This document shows positions 40,975 through 49,889 of a DNA stretch of 64,000 nucleotides, piece after piece (the first letter of the stretch is position 1; every line of letters starts with the position of its first letter). The position numbers and the translations under genes are program-made. The stretch lies in contig DATMZF010000020.1 in the NCBI GenBank assembly GCA_035560555.1, positions 8,726 through 72,725 of the forward strand. Reading direction: 5' to 3'. Below the pieces are notes generated by a model. The model was not told the DNA's origin, made no database searches, and saw only the letters and a list, made by a program, of their open reading frames with translations. The DNA is from UBA11090 sp035560555 (GTDB lineage: Bacteria; Spirochaetota; Spirochaetia; Treponematales; Rectinemataceae).

Positions 40975-42567
40975 ATGGGAAAAGCGTTAGCCGTCATCGA
41001 TATCGGGATGACGAACAAGAAAGTGGCGATTTACAACCTCCGCCTCGAACTCCTCGCCATAGAAAAGAAGAGCTTTGAACCCCTTATCGCCGGCGGCATC
41101 GAGTCTCACGACCTCGCCGGCATGGAATCGTGGTTTTTTTCCGTCTTGAAGGCTTTTTCCCGCAGGTTCGATATCGCGGCTATCGCCGTCTGCACGCACG
41201 GCGCCACCTTTGTCTGTACCGACGCGAAAGGCGAACCCGTCCTGCCCTGCTTCTTCTACACGCACGAGCCGGGCGAAGCCTTTCAGCGCCGTTTCTACGC
41301 CATGGCCGGCGATCCCGAAGCGCTGCAGGCAGCCACGGGAACGCCCAACCTCTCCGCCCTCATCAATCCGGCGAAGGGTCTATTCTTCGCCAGGGAGCTC
41401 TACCCGAGGGCATACGAGAAGACTGAACTCGCCTTGCCCTATCCTCAGTACTGGGGCATGAGGCTCACGGGAAAGGCTGGCGTCGAAGGCACGTACATTG
41501 GCTGCCATACCTACCTCTACGACTGGAACAAAGGCGGCTATTCTTCCGTCGCCGAGAAACTCGGCCTGGATGGAAAGCTTCCTTCGCCTCTCAGGAATTC
41601 CTGGGAAGTGCTGGGCACCATCCTGCCCGAGGTCGCGCGGAGGACGGGGCTCTCCGAATCGACCATCGTCACCATGGGCATCCACGATTCGAACGCCTCC
41701 CTCTTGCCCTATCTCGTCAAGGGTTTCGGGACCGAGTTCATCGTGAACTCCACGGGCACCTGGTGCGTCCTCATGCATCCGCAGGAACACTACGGTTTCG
41801 TCCCCGAAGAGATAGGCAAGGTCGTTTTCTTTAACCGCTCCGCCTACAACAAGCCGGTCAAGACGGCGATTTTTCTCGGCGGCAAGGAATACGAAGTCTG
41901 GACGGGCGTTTTCCGCGCCCAGGAAAAGCGCGTCCTGGAAAAGCGTGCCGCGGCCGAACCGAGCGCCCCCGACGCAGCCTCTTCCGCCATCGAAGCTGGC
42001 GCGCCCGAAGCATCCGGCGCGGCGGCGCGCAACGCGTCGGTTTACGCCGATATCGTCAGTGAATGTTCGTCGTTCATCCTCCCCGAAATCGTGCCTGGTT
42101 CGGGGCAGTTCCCCGGATCCATACCGCAGGCTGTCGAGGGCGGAATCCGCTACGGACTTTCCGACATCGAAGCGGGCAGGGCGAAGCCGGCCTTCCTCGC
42201 CGATCCGGCCAAAGCAAAGGCCGTCCTCAATCTTTCGATCGCGCTGCAGACCATCGTCGCGCTCGAGCGGGCGGGGCTCGCCGATAGGCAGAAAATTTTC
42301 ACCGAGGGCGGATTCAGGAACAACGCCGAGTACAACGCCGTTCTGGCCGCGGCGCTGCCCGAAAATCCCCTCTTTCTCACGGACATGAGCGAGGCGACCT
42401 CGTTCGGAACGGCGCTCACGGGGCTCGCCGCCCTCGAGGGCAAAAGCCCGTCGGATCTGGCCGGGCTTTTCTCCATAGCGCAGATCCCGGCGCAGCCGAT
42501 GCGGGGCCTCGGCGGCTTCGAGGCGTATAAAAAGGAATGGCTGAGGCTCATCGCCGAAAGGCGCTGA
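40975..42567 (+). CDS. FGGY family carbohydrate kinase
   Basis: 530-residue sugar kinase with two actin-like domains. ALAVIDIGMTNKKVAIYN is the N-terminal phosphate-1 motif, CTHGATFVCTD the phosphate-binding hairpin, MGIHDSNASLLPYL holds the catalytic Asp region, and FTEGGFRNNAEYNAVLAA is the C-terminal adenosine site. An Ala-rich insert (about 315-345) interrupts the second domain. Likely phosphorylates a polyol or deoxysugar; it resembles fuculokinase/rhamnulokinase-type members. GGAGG before ATG. Preceded by about 95 bp of GC-rich hairpin-prone sequence after the SDR stop. Confidence 0.85.
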   Translation: MGKALAVIDIGMTNKKVAIYNLRLELLAIEKKSFEPLIAGGIESHDLAGMESWFFSVLKAFSRRFDIAAIAVCTHGATFVCTDAKGEPVLPCFFYTHEPGEAFQRRFYAMAGDPEALQAATGTPNLSALINPAKGLFFARELYPRAYEKTELALPYPQYWGMRLTGKAGVEGTYIGCHTYLYDWNKGGYSSVAEKLGLDGKLPSPLRNSWEVLGTILPEVARRTGLSESTIVTMGIHDSNASLLPYLVKGFGTEFIVNSTGTWCVLMHPQEHYGFVPEEIGKVVFFNRSAYNKPVKTAIFLGGKEYEVWTGVFRAQEKRVLEKRAAAEPSAPDAASSAIEAGAPEASGAAARNASVYADIVSECSSFILPEIVPGSGQFPGSIPQAVEGGIRYGLSDIEAGRAKPAFLADPAKAKAVLNLSIALQTIVALERAGLADRQKIFTEGGFRNNAEYNAVLAAALPENPLFLTDMSEATSFGTALTGLAALEGKSPSDLAGLFSIAQIPAQPMRGLGGFEAYKKEWLRLIAERR

Positions 42568-42705
42568 ACGAAAAGCTCGGAACGCCAGCGATGAGCGCTT
42601 AGCGTTGCGCCCGCAGTCCCGCCTTTCGCCCGACCCCAGGGGCGAGTCCGGCAAAGCTAGCCATGGACCGCATTTATTCGCTATTTTGAATGTAAGGAGA
42701 TTGTG

Positions 42706-43968
42706 ATGAAAACGAAAATGGTACGACTCCACGGTATTGACGATCTCAGGCTCGAGGAACTCGAGTTGCCGGAAATTGGCGACGACGAAATCCTCGCCGA
42801 AGTGATATCCGATTCCATATGCATGTCGAGCCACAAGCTCGCGATGCAGGGGGACGCGCACAAGCGGGTGAGGGGGCCCCTCGCTTACAACCCCGTGGTC
42901 ATCGGACATGAATTCTGCGGAAAACTGGTCAAGGTCGGCGCCAAATGGGCCTCTCAATTCGCCGCCGGGCAGAAGTTCGCGATCCAGCCCGCCCTCAACT
43001 ACGAGGGCACGCTATGGGCTCCCGGCTATTCCTATCGGTGGATAGGAGGCGACGCCACCTATATCATCATCCCGAACGAAGTGATGGAGATGGGCTGCCT
43101 CCTCGATTACGAGGCGGACGCTTTTTTCATGGGCTCCCTCTCCGAGCCGATGTCGTGCATCGTCGGCGCCTACCACGCGCAGTACCACACGAAGGGCGGC
43201 TCCTACGAGCACGCGATGGGGATTGCGCCGGGGGGAAGTCTCGCTCTCCTCGCGTCGGTAGGTCCCATGGGAATGGGAGCCATCGATTACGCCATCCACG
43301 CCGACCGCAAGCCGGGCCGCATTATCGTTACCGACATAGACGACGCGCGGATCAGGCGCGCCGCCTCCCTTATCACCGTGGAGGAAGCGAGGAAAAACGG
43401 CATCGAGCTCATCTACGTGAACACGAAAGACATAGCCGATCCCGTGGCCCATCTGATGTCGCTCAACGGCGGCAGGAAATTCGACGATGTTTTCTGCTTC
43501 GCTCCCGTCAAGCCCGTGGTGGAATTGGCCGACAGGCTTTTGGGCCAGGACGGCTGCCTCAATTTCTTCGCCGGTCCCACCGACCCCGGATTTTCCGCCA
43601 CCTTCAATTTCTACGATGTCCATTACGCGGCTCATCATCTCGTCGGAACCTCGGGGGGGAACACGGACGACATCGTGGAATCGCTGTCGATGATGGCGAA
43701 GCGCACGCTGAAACCCGAAGTGATGATAACGCATATCGGCGGCCTCAACGCCGTGGCCGACACCACGATCCGTCTCGACAAGATTCCCGGCGCGAAAAAG
43801 CTCATCTACACGCACAAGAAGCTGGACCTCGTCGCCATCGCCGATTTCCGCGAAAAAGGCGGGACGGACGCCTTCTACGCGGCGCTCGCCGATATCACGG
43901 AAGCGAACGAAGGGCTCTGGTGCAAGGCGGCCGAGGACTATCTCCTGGCCAACGCGCCGGCGATTTAG
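42706..43968 (+). CDS. Zinc-type alcohol dehydrogenase, sorbitol/L-sorbose-1-phosphate dehydrogenase-like
   Basis: 420-residue medium-chain dehydrogenase-like protein. GroES-like half: RLHGIDDLRLEELELPEIGDDEILAEVISDSICMSSHKL, IGHEFCGKLVKVG; Rossmann half: GGSLALLASVGPMGMGAIDYAIH and VTDIDDARIRRA. It is longer than standard zinc dehydrogenases (about 350) and resembles SorE-type L-sorbose-1-phosphate reductases. The usual structural zinc Cys quartet is not evident. AAGGAG precedes the ATG at 42706; GTG at 42703 is an alternative. Probably the last gene of the DeoR-headed polyol operon, with the SDR interconverting polyol and ketose phosphates. Confidence 0.82.
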   Translation: MKTKMVRLHGIDDLRLEELELPEIGDDEILAEVISDSICMSSHKLAMQGDAHKRVRGPLAYNPVVIGHEFCGKLVKVGAKWASQFAAGQKFAIQPALNYEGTLWAPGYSYRWIGGDATYIIIPNEVMEMGCLLDYEADAFFMGSLSEPMSCIVGAYHAQYHTKGGSYEHAMGIAPGGSLALLASVGPMGMGAIDYAIHADRKPGRIIVTDIDDARIRRAASLITVEEARKNGIELIYVNTKDIADPVAHLMSLNGGRKFDDVFCFAPVKPVVELADRLLGQDGCLNFFAGPTDPGFSATFNFYDVHYAAHHLVGTSGGNTDDIVESLSMMAKRTLKPEVMITHIGGLNAVADTTIRLDKIPGAKKLIYTHKKLDLVAIADFREKGGTDAFYAALADITEANEGLWCKAAEDYLLANAPAI

Positions 43969-44025
43969 CGCATTGCCCGCTAGGGAGATTCACCGCCGGC
44001 ATCTATCCTGCTATACTGCAGGCAA

Positions 44026-45774
44026 ATGATGAGAAACTTCGTCCTCTTGTTGTTTTTCGCCTCTTTTCTCGGCTTCCGGTCCGGCGCCGCTCCCCTCCCC
44101 GAGGGTACGCGGTCCATTATTCATCTCGACGAGCGGAGCGATTTCTTCTTCGACGCCAATCCGGAACTTGGGATCACCGATGTTTCCAAACCGGGCCTCG
44201 CTCCGCGTTTCACGCCGGTCGACGGGAGGATGATCTGGGTGGGCGAGAACGCGCCCGCCGCGTGGCTTCGCTTCACCATTCCCGCGGCCGAGCTCGATTC
44301 TGGCCATGGAAACCCCGGAGCGGGCTCGCCCGCTTCCCAGTGGATCCTCGTCGCGCGGCCCAGCTTTTCCATCATTCTCGATTCCGTCTCCCTCTATGTT
44401 CCTCGCGGCGATGGAAGCTTCGAGGAGATGAAGTCCGGAGCCCTGGCAGAGAGACGCCCCGGCGAGCCTCTCTCCAGGTATTTCGTATTCGAGCTTCCTC
44501 CCGGCGCTTTTGGGGGCGATCCCTGCTATCTTCGCCTTTCGAGCCGGACGGACGTAAAAGTCAGCCTGGACATCGAGACGGCCATAGGGTTCGCCCAACG
44601 CGAGGGCCGGGAATATGTTGTCTACGGCATCCTCTACGGCATTCTCATCGCGATGATTCTCTACAGCTTCTTCCTTCTGCTCTCGCTGAAGGATGTCACC
44701 TATCTTTTCTACGTCCTCTACATCATATCGGCCGGGCTCTGGCTCTTCTTCGTCCAGGGACACGCCAAGCTTCTCTTCGGCCAGCATCCGCGCTTCGATC
44801 AGGCGATGCTTTGGCTATGGGCAGGCAGCATGCTCACCTGGGGAGCGTTCTTCGCGAGCTTTTTCCTTCGACTCAAGGAAGGGCGCCCCACTCTGTACCG
44901 CGTCATTCTTGCCCTCGCGGCGCTTGGCTTCGTGGTGTCGCTGACCGGCCTCGTCGGCTGGAACGACATAGCCTTCTCCCTCTCCCATTACCTGGGACTC
45001 GCCCTGCCTGTCCTCATCATATTCGCGGCCGTCGCGCGCCTCATCCAAGGCTTCCCCTCGGCCCTCTATTTTCTCATAGCGTGGTCATTACTCGCCGCGG
45101 GCGGATTCGTCTTTTCCCTCATGGGCCTCAAGTTCCTGCCCCTGAATTTCGTGACGGTGAATGGCGTCGCCATCGGCATGGCCGCCGAATCCATCCTTCT
45201 CTCCATGGCGCTGGCCGACAGGTTCAAGCGGCTCGAGGCCGAGACGAAGAAGCTTGAGAATATCGAAGTCCATTACCGTGAACTGAGCCTGACGGATGGG
45301 CTTACGGGGCTCAACAACAAGCGCTTCCTCATGAGCGAGCTGGAGCTGGCCACCTCCAAGGCAAGCGAGACCAAGACCGCCCTCTCGCTCATGCTGCTCG
45401 ATATAGATGATTTCAAGACCGTGAACGACAACTTCGGCCACAGCGCAGGCGACGACATCCTCGCCTCGCTCGCGCATCTCATGAGAAGCTGCACCCGTGA
45501 AAGCGACAGCTCATGTCGCTTCGGCGGCGATGAGTTCGTCATTATCATGCAGGGAATAAAGGGCGACGACGCGCTCCGCGTCGCCGAACGAATAAGGAAT
45601 CGCTTCGCTCTGGACAGCGTCCGCTTCATCGACGGCAAGGAAATGAAAGTCACCGTGAGCATCGGCGTCGTGGAGTATGGCGGCAAGGAGACGGCCGATG
45701 CCTTCCTGGCCCGCGCGGACAGCGCCATGTACGAAGCCAAGCATCGCGGCAAAAACTGCAGCGTTTCAGGCTAA
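44026..45774 (+). CDS. 7TMR-DISM diguanylate cyclase
   Basis: 582-residue membrane receptor. Signal peptide of about 21 residues, extracytoplasmic DISMED2-type beta domain (about 40-185), seven transmembrane helices (about 195-395: VVYGILYGILIAMILYSFFLLL and following), short coiled coil (about 398-420) and a GGDEF domain (about 420-580) with intact RFGGDEF motif, DIDDFKTVNDNFGHSAGDD and SIGV. It should make cyclic di-GMP in response to an external ligand, perhaps a carbohydrate, as 7TMR-DISM proteins are thought to sense. ATG at 44026 or 44029; no clear ribosome binding site. Confidence 0.9.
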   Translation: MMRNFVLLLFFASFLGFRSGAAPLPEGTRSIIHLDERSDFFFDANPELGITDVSKPGLAPRFTPVDGRMIWVGENAPAAWLRFTIPAAELDSGHGNPGAGSPASQWILVARPSFSIILDSVSLYVPRGDGSFEEMKSGALAERRPGEPLSRYFVFELPPGAFGGDPCYLRLSSRTDVKVSLDIETAIGFAQREGREYVVYGILYGILIAMILYSFFLLLSLKDVTYLFYVLYIISAGLWLFFVQGHAKLLFGQHPRFDQAMLWLWAGSMLTWGAFFASFFLRLKEGRPTLYRVILALAALGFVVSLTGLVGWNDIAFSLSHYLGLALPVLIIFAAVARLIQGFPSALYFLIAWSLLAAGGFVFSLMGLKFLPLNFVTVNGVAIGMAAESILLSMALADRFKRLEAETKKLENIEVHYRELSLTDGLTGLNNKRFLMSELELATSKASETKTALSLMLLDIDDFKTVNDNFGHSAGDDILASLAHLMRSCTRESDSSCRFGGDEFVIIMQGIKGDDALRVAERIRNRFALDSVRFIDGKEMKVTVSIGVVEYGGKETADAFLARADSAMYEAKHRGKNCSVSG

Positions 45775-45829
45775 ATTTTTAGCCCGTAACGCATCGGTCA
45801 GGATACCTTTGATCGGCCTTCCTTGGATA

Positions 45830-47002
45830 TCAGCGCGCCTTTTTTTTCGAAATGACGTCGAAGGCCACGGCGAGAAGAAGCACGAGGCCTTTCACTATCT
45901 GCTGCACGTCGCTTCCTATGCCGAGGATCGACATGCCGTTGTTCAGGACGCCCATCACGAGGGCTCCGATGATCGCGCCGATGACGGTGCCCACGCCGCC
46001 GTATGCCGAGGCGCCACCGATGAAGCAGGACGCGATCGCGTCCAGCTCGAAGTTCATGCCCGATTGGGGAGACGCGGCGTTGAGCCGCGAGGTGAAGGCG
46101 ATGCCCGCTACCGCGGCGAGCGCTCCCATGTTGACATAGGCGAGGAAGAGCACCTTGTTGGTGTTTATCCCCGAAAGCTGGGCGGCCTTCTCGTTGCCGC
46201 CCATCGCGTAGAGGTACCTGCCGGGCACCGTGCGCATCGTGAAGAAGGAATACGCCAGTATAAGCAACCCAATGATGATGAAGATGATGGGCAGACCTTT
46301 ATACCGAGCGAACCATACGGTGATGGCCATGATAGCCGCCGCCATGAAGCCTATCTGAGCGATGAAGACGGGGAAAGCGGCGATTTCAAAGCCGCTTTTT
46401 CGGTGAGAAACGCGGCGCCTTATCTGGGAGAGCGCGTAGAGCGCGGCGGCGGCGACGCCGACGATGAGGGCCGTTCCGTTGAGCGCTCCCTTGGGCCTGG
46501 CCAGAATGTCGGGGACGAAACCCGAGCTTATGCGCTGGAAGGATTCCGGGAAGGGCCCCAGGGTGAGGCCTTTCAGGATGAACAGCGTAAGCCCTCTGAA
46601 AACGAGGCTGCCCGCCAGCGTCACGATGAAAGCCGGTATCCGCACATAGGCTATCCAGAAGCCTTGCCAGACGCCGATGGCTATGCCGATGGCCAGGGCG
46701 AGGACGAGCGAAAGCCCCGTGTTGATCTTCAGGTTTATGATGAAGGTGCCGCACAACGCGCCTATGAAGGCCACCACCGAGCCGGCGGAAAGATCGATGT
46801 TGCCACCGGTCAGGATGCAGAGCGTCATGCCTATCGCGAGGATGAACACATAGGCGTTCTGGAGCACGAGGTTCGTCACGTTCATCGGGACGAGAAGGAT
46901 TCCGTTCGTCAGGATCTGGAAGAAAATCATGATGAAAACGAGCGCGATGAGCATCGCGTACTGACTCAGGTTCTTTTTGAACAGGTTTTTAATGCTTTCC
47001 AT
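45830..47002 (-). CDS. gguB: Sugar ABC transporter permease (GguB/XylH-like)
   Basis: 390-residue permease with about ten membrane segments of the ribose/xylose branch. Marks: AIGMTLCILTGGNIDLSAGSVVAFIGAL, RIPAFIVTLAGSLVFRGLTLFIL, YAMGGNEKAAQLSGINTNKVLFLAYVNMG, and SCFIGGASAYGGVGTVIGAIIGALVMGVLNNGMSI. The end overlaps nothing; the start overlaps the ATPase stop. Together with the ATPase and ChvE-like protein forms a multiple-sugar (glucose, galactose, arabinose, xylose type) importer. The symbol follows the ChvE-GguA-GguB set by similarity. Confidence 0.9.
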   Translation of the reverse strand: MESIKNLFKKNLSQYAMLIALVFIMIFFQILTNGILLVPMNVTNLVLQNAYVFILAIGMTLCILTGGNIDLSAGSVVAFIGALCGTFIINLKINTGLSLVLALAIGIAIGVWQGFWIAYVRIPAFIVTLAGSLVFRGLTLFILKGLTLGPFPESFQRISSGFVPDILARPKGALNGTALIVGVAAAALYALSQIRRRVSHRKSGFEIAAFPVFIAQIGFMAAAIMAITVWFARYKGLPIIFIIIGLLILAYSFFTMRTVPGRYLYAMGGNEKAAQLSGINTNKVLFLAYVNMGALAAVAGIAFTSRLNAASPQSGMNFELDAIASCFIGGASAYGGVGTVIGAIIGALVMGVLNNGMSILGIGSDVQQIVKGLVLLLAVAFDVISKKKAR

Positions 47003-48539
47003 TGCCGCCCTCCGCCGCGCTCTGCATGATGCACTTCATGATGCCTTCCTGTGTCGCCTCGCCGCGAGAGAACTCGCCCACGATGCGGCCGTCGTTCATG
47101 ACATAGATGCGGTCGGAAATACCGAGGATTTCCGGTAGCTCCGACGATATGAAGATCACCGATTTGCCCTCGTCCGCGAGCTGGTTGATGATCGTGTAGA
47201 TTTCGAATTTGGCGCCGACGTCGATGCCGCGAGTCGGTTCGTCGAGAATGAGGATGTCCGGTTCGGTGAATATCCACCTGCTCAGGACCACCTTTTGCTG
47301 ATTTCCTCCCGACAGGTTGCCAGCTTTCTGAAGAATGCTCGACGAGCGAATGTTGAGCTTCGCGCGGTACTCTTCCGCGACCCCTATTTCCTGGCTCCTG
47401 TTGATCACCCAACGCTTCGATAGTTTCTTGAGCCCCGCGATGGTGATGTTTTCCTTTATGTCGCCGATCAGATTCAAGCCCGCGGTCTTGCGGTCCTCCG
47501 TGGTATAGGCGATGCCCTGCTCGATCGCCTGCCGAACATTGCCCAGATCGATTTTCTTCCCGTTCTTGAAGGCTTGTCCGCTTATATGGAGCCCGTAGGA
47601 TCGGCCGAAAATGCTCATGGCCAGCTCGGTGCGTCCCGCGCCCATAAGGCCGGCGAGCCCGATCACTTCGCCCTTGCGCACGTTAAAATTGGCATTCTTT
47701 ATAATCTGCCGCTCGGGATTCAGCGGGCTGAACACGTTCCAGTCCACGACTTCGAAAGCGATATCGCCCAACTTAGGCCTGCGCTTGGGGAATCGGTCGA
47801 TGAGTTCCCGACCGACCATGCCCTTGATGATGCGGTCCTCGTCCATCGAATCCGCGCCCTTCTCGAGGGTTTCGACGGTGAGGCCGTCGCGTATGATAGT
47901 GATGGAATCGGCCACCTGAGCTATTTCGTTGAGCTTGTGCGAGATAAGAATGGAGGTGAGCCCCTTGGCTTTCAGATCGAGGAGGAGTTCGAGCAGATGT
48001 TCGGAATCGTCCTCGTTGAGCGAAGCCGTCGGTTCGTCGAGTATGAGAAGCTTAACGTTGCGCGACAGAGCTTTGGCTATCTCGACGAGTTGCTGCTTCC
48101 CGACGCTGATGTCCTTGATGGGCGTGTGGGGATTTTCCTTGAGGCCTACGAGGTCCAGGTATTTTTTGGCGTCCTGGTAGGTCCTGTCCCAGTCGATGAT
48201 GCTGTCCTTGGCCCTCTCGTTCCTCAGGAAAATGTTCTCGCCGATGGACAGGTAGGGGATGAGGGCAAGCTCCTGGTGGATGATGCCTATGCCCTTTTTC
48301 TCGCTTTCGCGCACTTCCTTGAAGGAGCATTCGGCGCCCTCGAATATGATGGAGCCGGAATAGGTGCCCTGCGGATAGACGCCCGAGAGGATGTTCATGA
48401 GGGTGGATTTTCCCGCCCCGTTCTCGCCGACCAGGGCGTGGATCTCGCCCCGCCGTATGGCCAGGTTCACGCGGCTCAGCGCGGTCACGCCGGGAAAGGT
48501 TTTCGTGATGTCGTTCATCTCGAGAATGATGTCGGCCAA
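46989..48539 (-). CDS. gguA: Sugar ABC transporter ATP-binding protein, tandem ATPase (GguA/XylG-like)
   Basis: 516-residue protein with two ATPase cassettes. First: Walker A GENGAGKSTLM, signature ISVGKQQLVEIAKAL, Walker B LLILDEPTASLN. Second: MGAGRTELAMSIFG in place of Walker A, LSGGNQQKVVLSRWI, DILILDEPTRGIDVGAKFEIY. Degenerate second Walker A is normal in this family. Start is a TTG (48539) giving MADIILEMNDITK, with AAGGAG nine bases upstream; the longer frame adds a hairpin region and is unlikely. Lies 115 bp after the ChvE-like gene, separated by a perfect stem. Confidence 0.9.
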   Translation of the reverse strand: MADIILEMNDITKTFPGVTALSRVNLAIRRGEIHALVGENGAGKSTLMNILSGVYPQGTYSGSIIFEGAECSFKEVRESEKKGIGIIHQELALIPYLSIGENIFLRNERAKDSIIDWDRTYQDAKKYLDLVGLKENPHTPIKDISVGKQQLVEIAKALSRNVKLLILDEPTASLNEDDSEHLLELLLDLKAKGLTSILISHKLNEIAQVADSITIIRDGLTVETLEKGADSMDEDRIIKGMVGRELIDRFPKRRPKLGDIAFEVVDWNVFSPLNPERQIIKNANFNVRKGEVIGLAGLMGAGRTELAMSIFGRSYGLHISGQAFKNGKKIDLGNVRQAIEQGIAYTTEDRKTAGLNLIGDIKENITIAGLKKLSKRWVINRSQEIGVAEEYRAKLNIRSSSILQKAGNLSGGNQQKVVLSRWIFTEPDILILDEPTRGIDVGAKFEIYTIINQLADEGKSVIFISSELPEILGISDRIYVMNDGRIVGEFSRGEATQEGIMKCIMQSAAEGGNGKH

Positions 48540-48606
48540 GGCAGCTCGCTCCTTGTCGGAAAACGATGACGGCGGAACGCGCCGTCCTGACGCCGTCCCG
48601 CGCAAA

Positions 48607-48633
48607 GGGCTGGCCCGCGACGCGGGCCAGCCC
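48607..48633 (-). repeat. Perfect 27-base inverted repeat between chvE-like and gguA-like genes
   Basis: Arms GGGCTGGCCCGCG (48607-48619) and CGCGGGCCAGCCC (48621-48633) around one base. On the minus-strand transcript it is followed only by TTTGCG, so it is a partial terminator or mRNA 3'-end stabiliser at best. It would favour high binding-protein expression, as with the stem at 4519. Confidence 0.65.
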
Positions 48634-48654
48634 TCGACGCTATTTTGTGATCAT

Positions 48655-49713
48655 CTATTTTAAATCGGCTTCTTTGTAATAGCCACTGTCAATGAGCAGG
48701 GCCTTGTAGTTGTTCTTGTCCGCGTACACGGGGTCGCAGAGGAAGGACGGCACGGTCTTCACGCCGTTGAAGTAGGTCTTGGTGTCGTTCACCGTGGCGT
48801 ATTTGCCCGCCATCAGCGACTCGACCATGTCGACGACCTGCGCGGCGAGGGTGCGGGTGTCCTTGAAGATCGACATGGACTGCTGTCCCGCGATCATGGC
48901 CTTCACGTTCGCCTTGTCGCAGTCCTGGCCCGTCAGGACGGGGTAGGGTTTCCCGGCGCCGTATCCCGCGTTCTTGAGGGAGGCGATGACGCCGATGGCC
49001 ACCGAGTCGTTGGGCGACAGGATGACATCGAGTTTGGCGCCCTTGGCGTAGTTGGCGGTGATGAGATTGTCCATCCTCGCCTGCGCCTTGGCGGAATCCC
49101 AGCTCTGGGTCGCTATGACGGTGAAGTCCTTCTGTCCCGAGGGAATGGCGAACTTTTTCGCGGCGATGTAGGGATTGAGGATGCTCATGGCGCCGTTGAA
49201 GAAGAAGACGGCGTTGTTGTCGTCGGGCGAACCGGCGAAGAGCTCGAGATTGTAGGGGCCCTTGCCTTCCTTGAGTCCGAGAGCCTTCTCGATGTACTGG
49301 CCCTGGATCACGCCGACCTTGAAGTTGTCGAAGGTGGCGTAGTAGTCGACGTCGGGGCTATTCATGATCAGGCGGTCGTAGGCTATGACCTTGATGTCGT
49401 ATTCCTTGGCCTGCTTCAGGACGTCGCTCAAGACCGAGCCGTCGATCGAGGCAATGACGAGAACCTTACAGCCTTGGGTGATCATGTTCTCGAGCTGCTG
49501 GACCTGGGTGTTGACGTCGTTGTTGGCGTACTGGAGCACGACCTTGTAGCCTTTCGCCTCGAGCTTCGCCTTCATGTTCGCTCCGTCCTGATTCCAGCGT
49601 TGAAGCGACTGTGTTGGCATGGCGACGCCGATGAGCGCGCCCTTCTGCGACTGCGCCCATACACCCGATACAATGACCGCGATACCCAAAATCACCAATA
49701 GGGTTTTTTTCAT
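48655..49713 (-). CDS. chvE: Multiple-sugar binding protein, ChvE-like
   Basis: 352-residue periplasmic sugar-binding protein. Signal peptide of about 20 residues (ending SGVWAQ), then GVAMPTQSLQRWNQDGANMKAKLEAKGYKVVLQYANNDVNTQVQQLENMI, KVLVIASIDGSVLSDVLKQAKEYDIKVIAYDRLI and DYYATFDNFKVGVIQGQYI, which closely follow ChvE/XylF. Binds aldoses and delivers them to the GguAB-like membrane components. GGAGG upstream of the ATG. Promoter region lies in the 176-bp divergent spacer with an AraC regulator gene. Confidence 0.9.
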   Translation of the reverse strand: MKKTLLVILGIAVIVSGVWAQSQKGALIGVAMPTQSLQRWNQDGANMKAKLEAKGYKVVLQYANNDVNTQVQQLENMITQGCKVLVIASIDGSVLSDVLKQAKEYDIKVIAYDRLIMNSPDVDYYATFDNFKVGVIQGQYIEKALGLKEGKGPYNLELFAGSPDDNNAVFFFNGAMSILNPYIAAKKFAIPSGQKDFTVIATQSWDSAKAQARMDNLITANYAKGAKLDVILSPNDSVAIGVIASLKNAGYGAGKPYPVLTGQDCDKANVKAMIAGQQSMSIFKDTRTLAAQVVDMVESLMAGKYATVNDTKTYFNGVKTVPSFLCDPVYADKNNYKALLIDSGYYKEADLK

Positions 49714-49769
49714 CGCATCTTCCTCCTTCCGTAATCATGTGGACAAACATAAAGACCTATGGTCTCATG

Positions 49770-49799
49770 TATATAGTGCTCCTGTTTACAAATACAGGA
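49770..49799 (-). promoter_or_regulatory. chvE promoter with inverted repeat
   Basis: On the minus strand a -10-like TATATA (49775-49770) is preceded by an inverted repeat TCCTGT-N8-ACAGGA (49780-49799) occupying the -35 zone, where a regulator could bind. The divergent AraC protein (49890) is the obvious candidate. No good -35 hexamer is seen, which fits activator dependence. Confidence 0.4.
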
Positions 49800-49889
49800 A
49801 TGGCGGGAATTGATAGTATATGTCCCAAAGTGATATTCTTGTGAGGCGGACGGCGGTTGGGTCGTAACGCCTCTCGCGAAGGGGGCTAG

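Noticed and set aside
41380..42957. 525-codon minus-strand frame opposite the FGGY kinase
   Set aside because: Antisense shadow of a G+C-rich gene; no domain, no promoter, overlaps a verified kinase.
42945..45257. 770-codon plus-strand frame spanning the zinc dehydrogenase and 7TMR-DISM genes
   Set aside because: Arg/Pro/Ser-rich nonsense-type composition, crosses two real genes with convincing motifs in other frames, no start signal.
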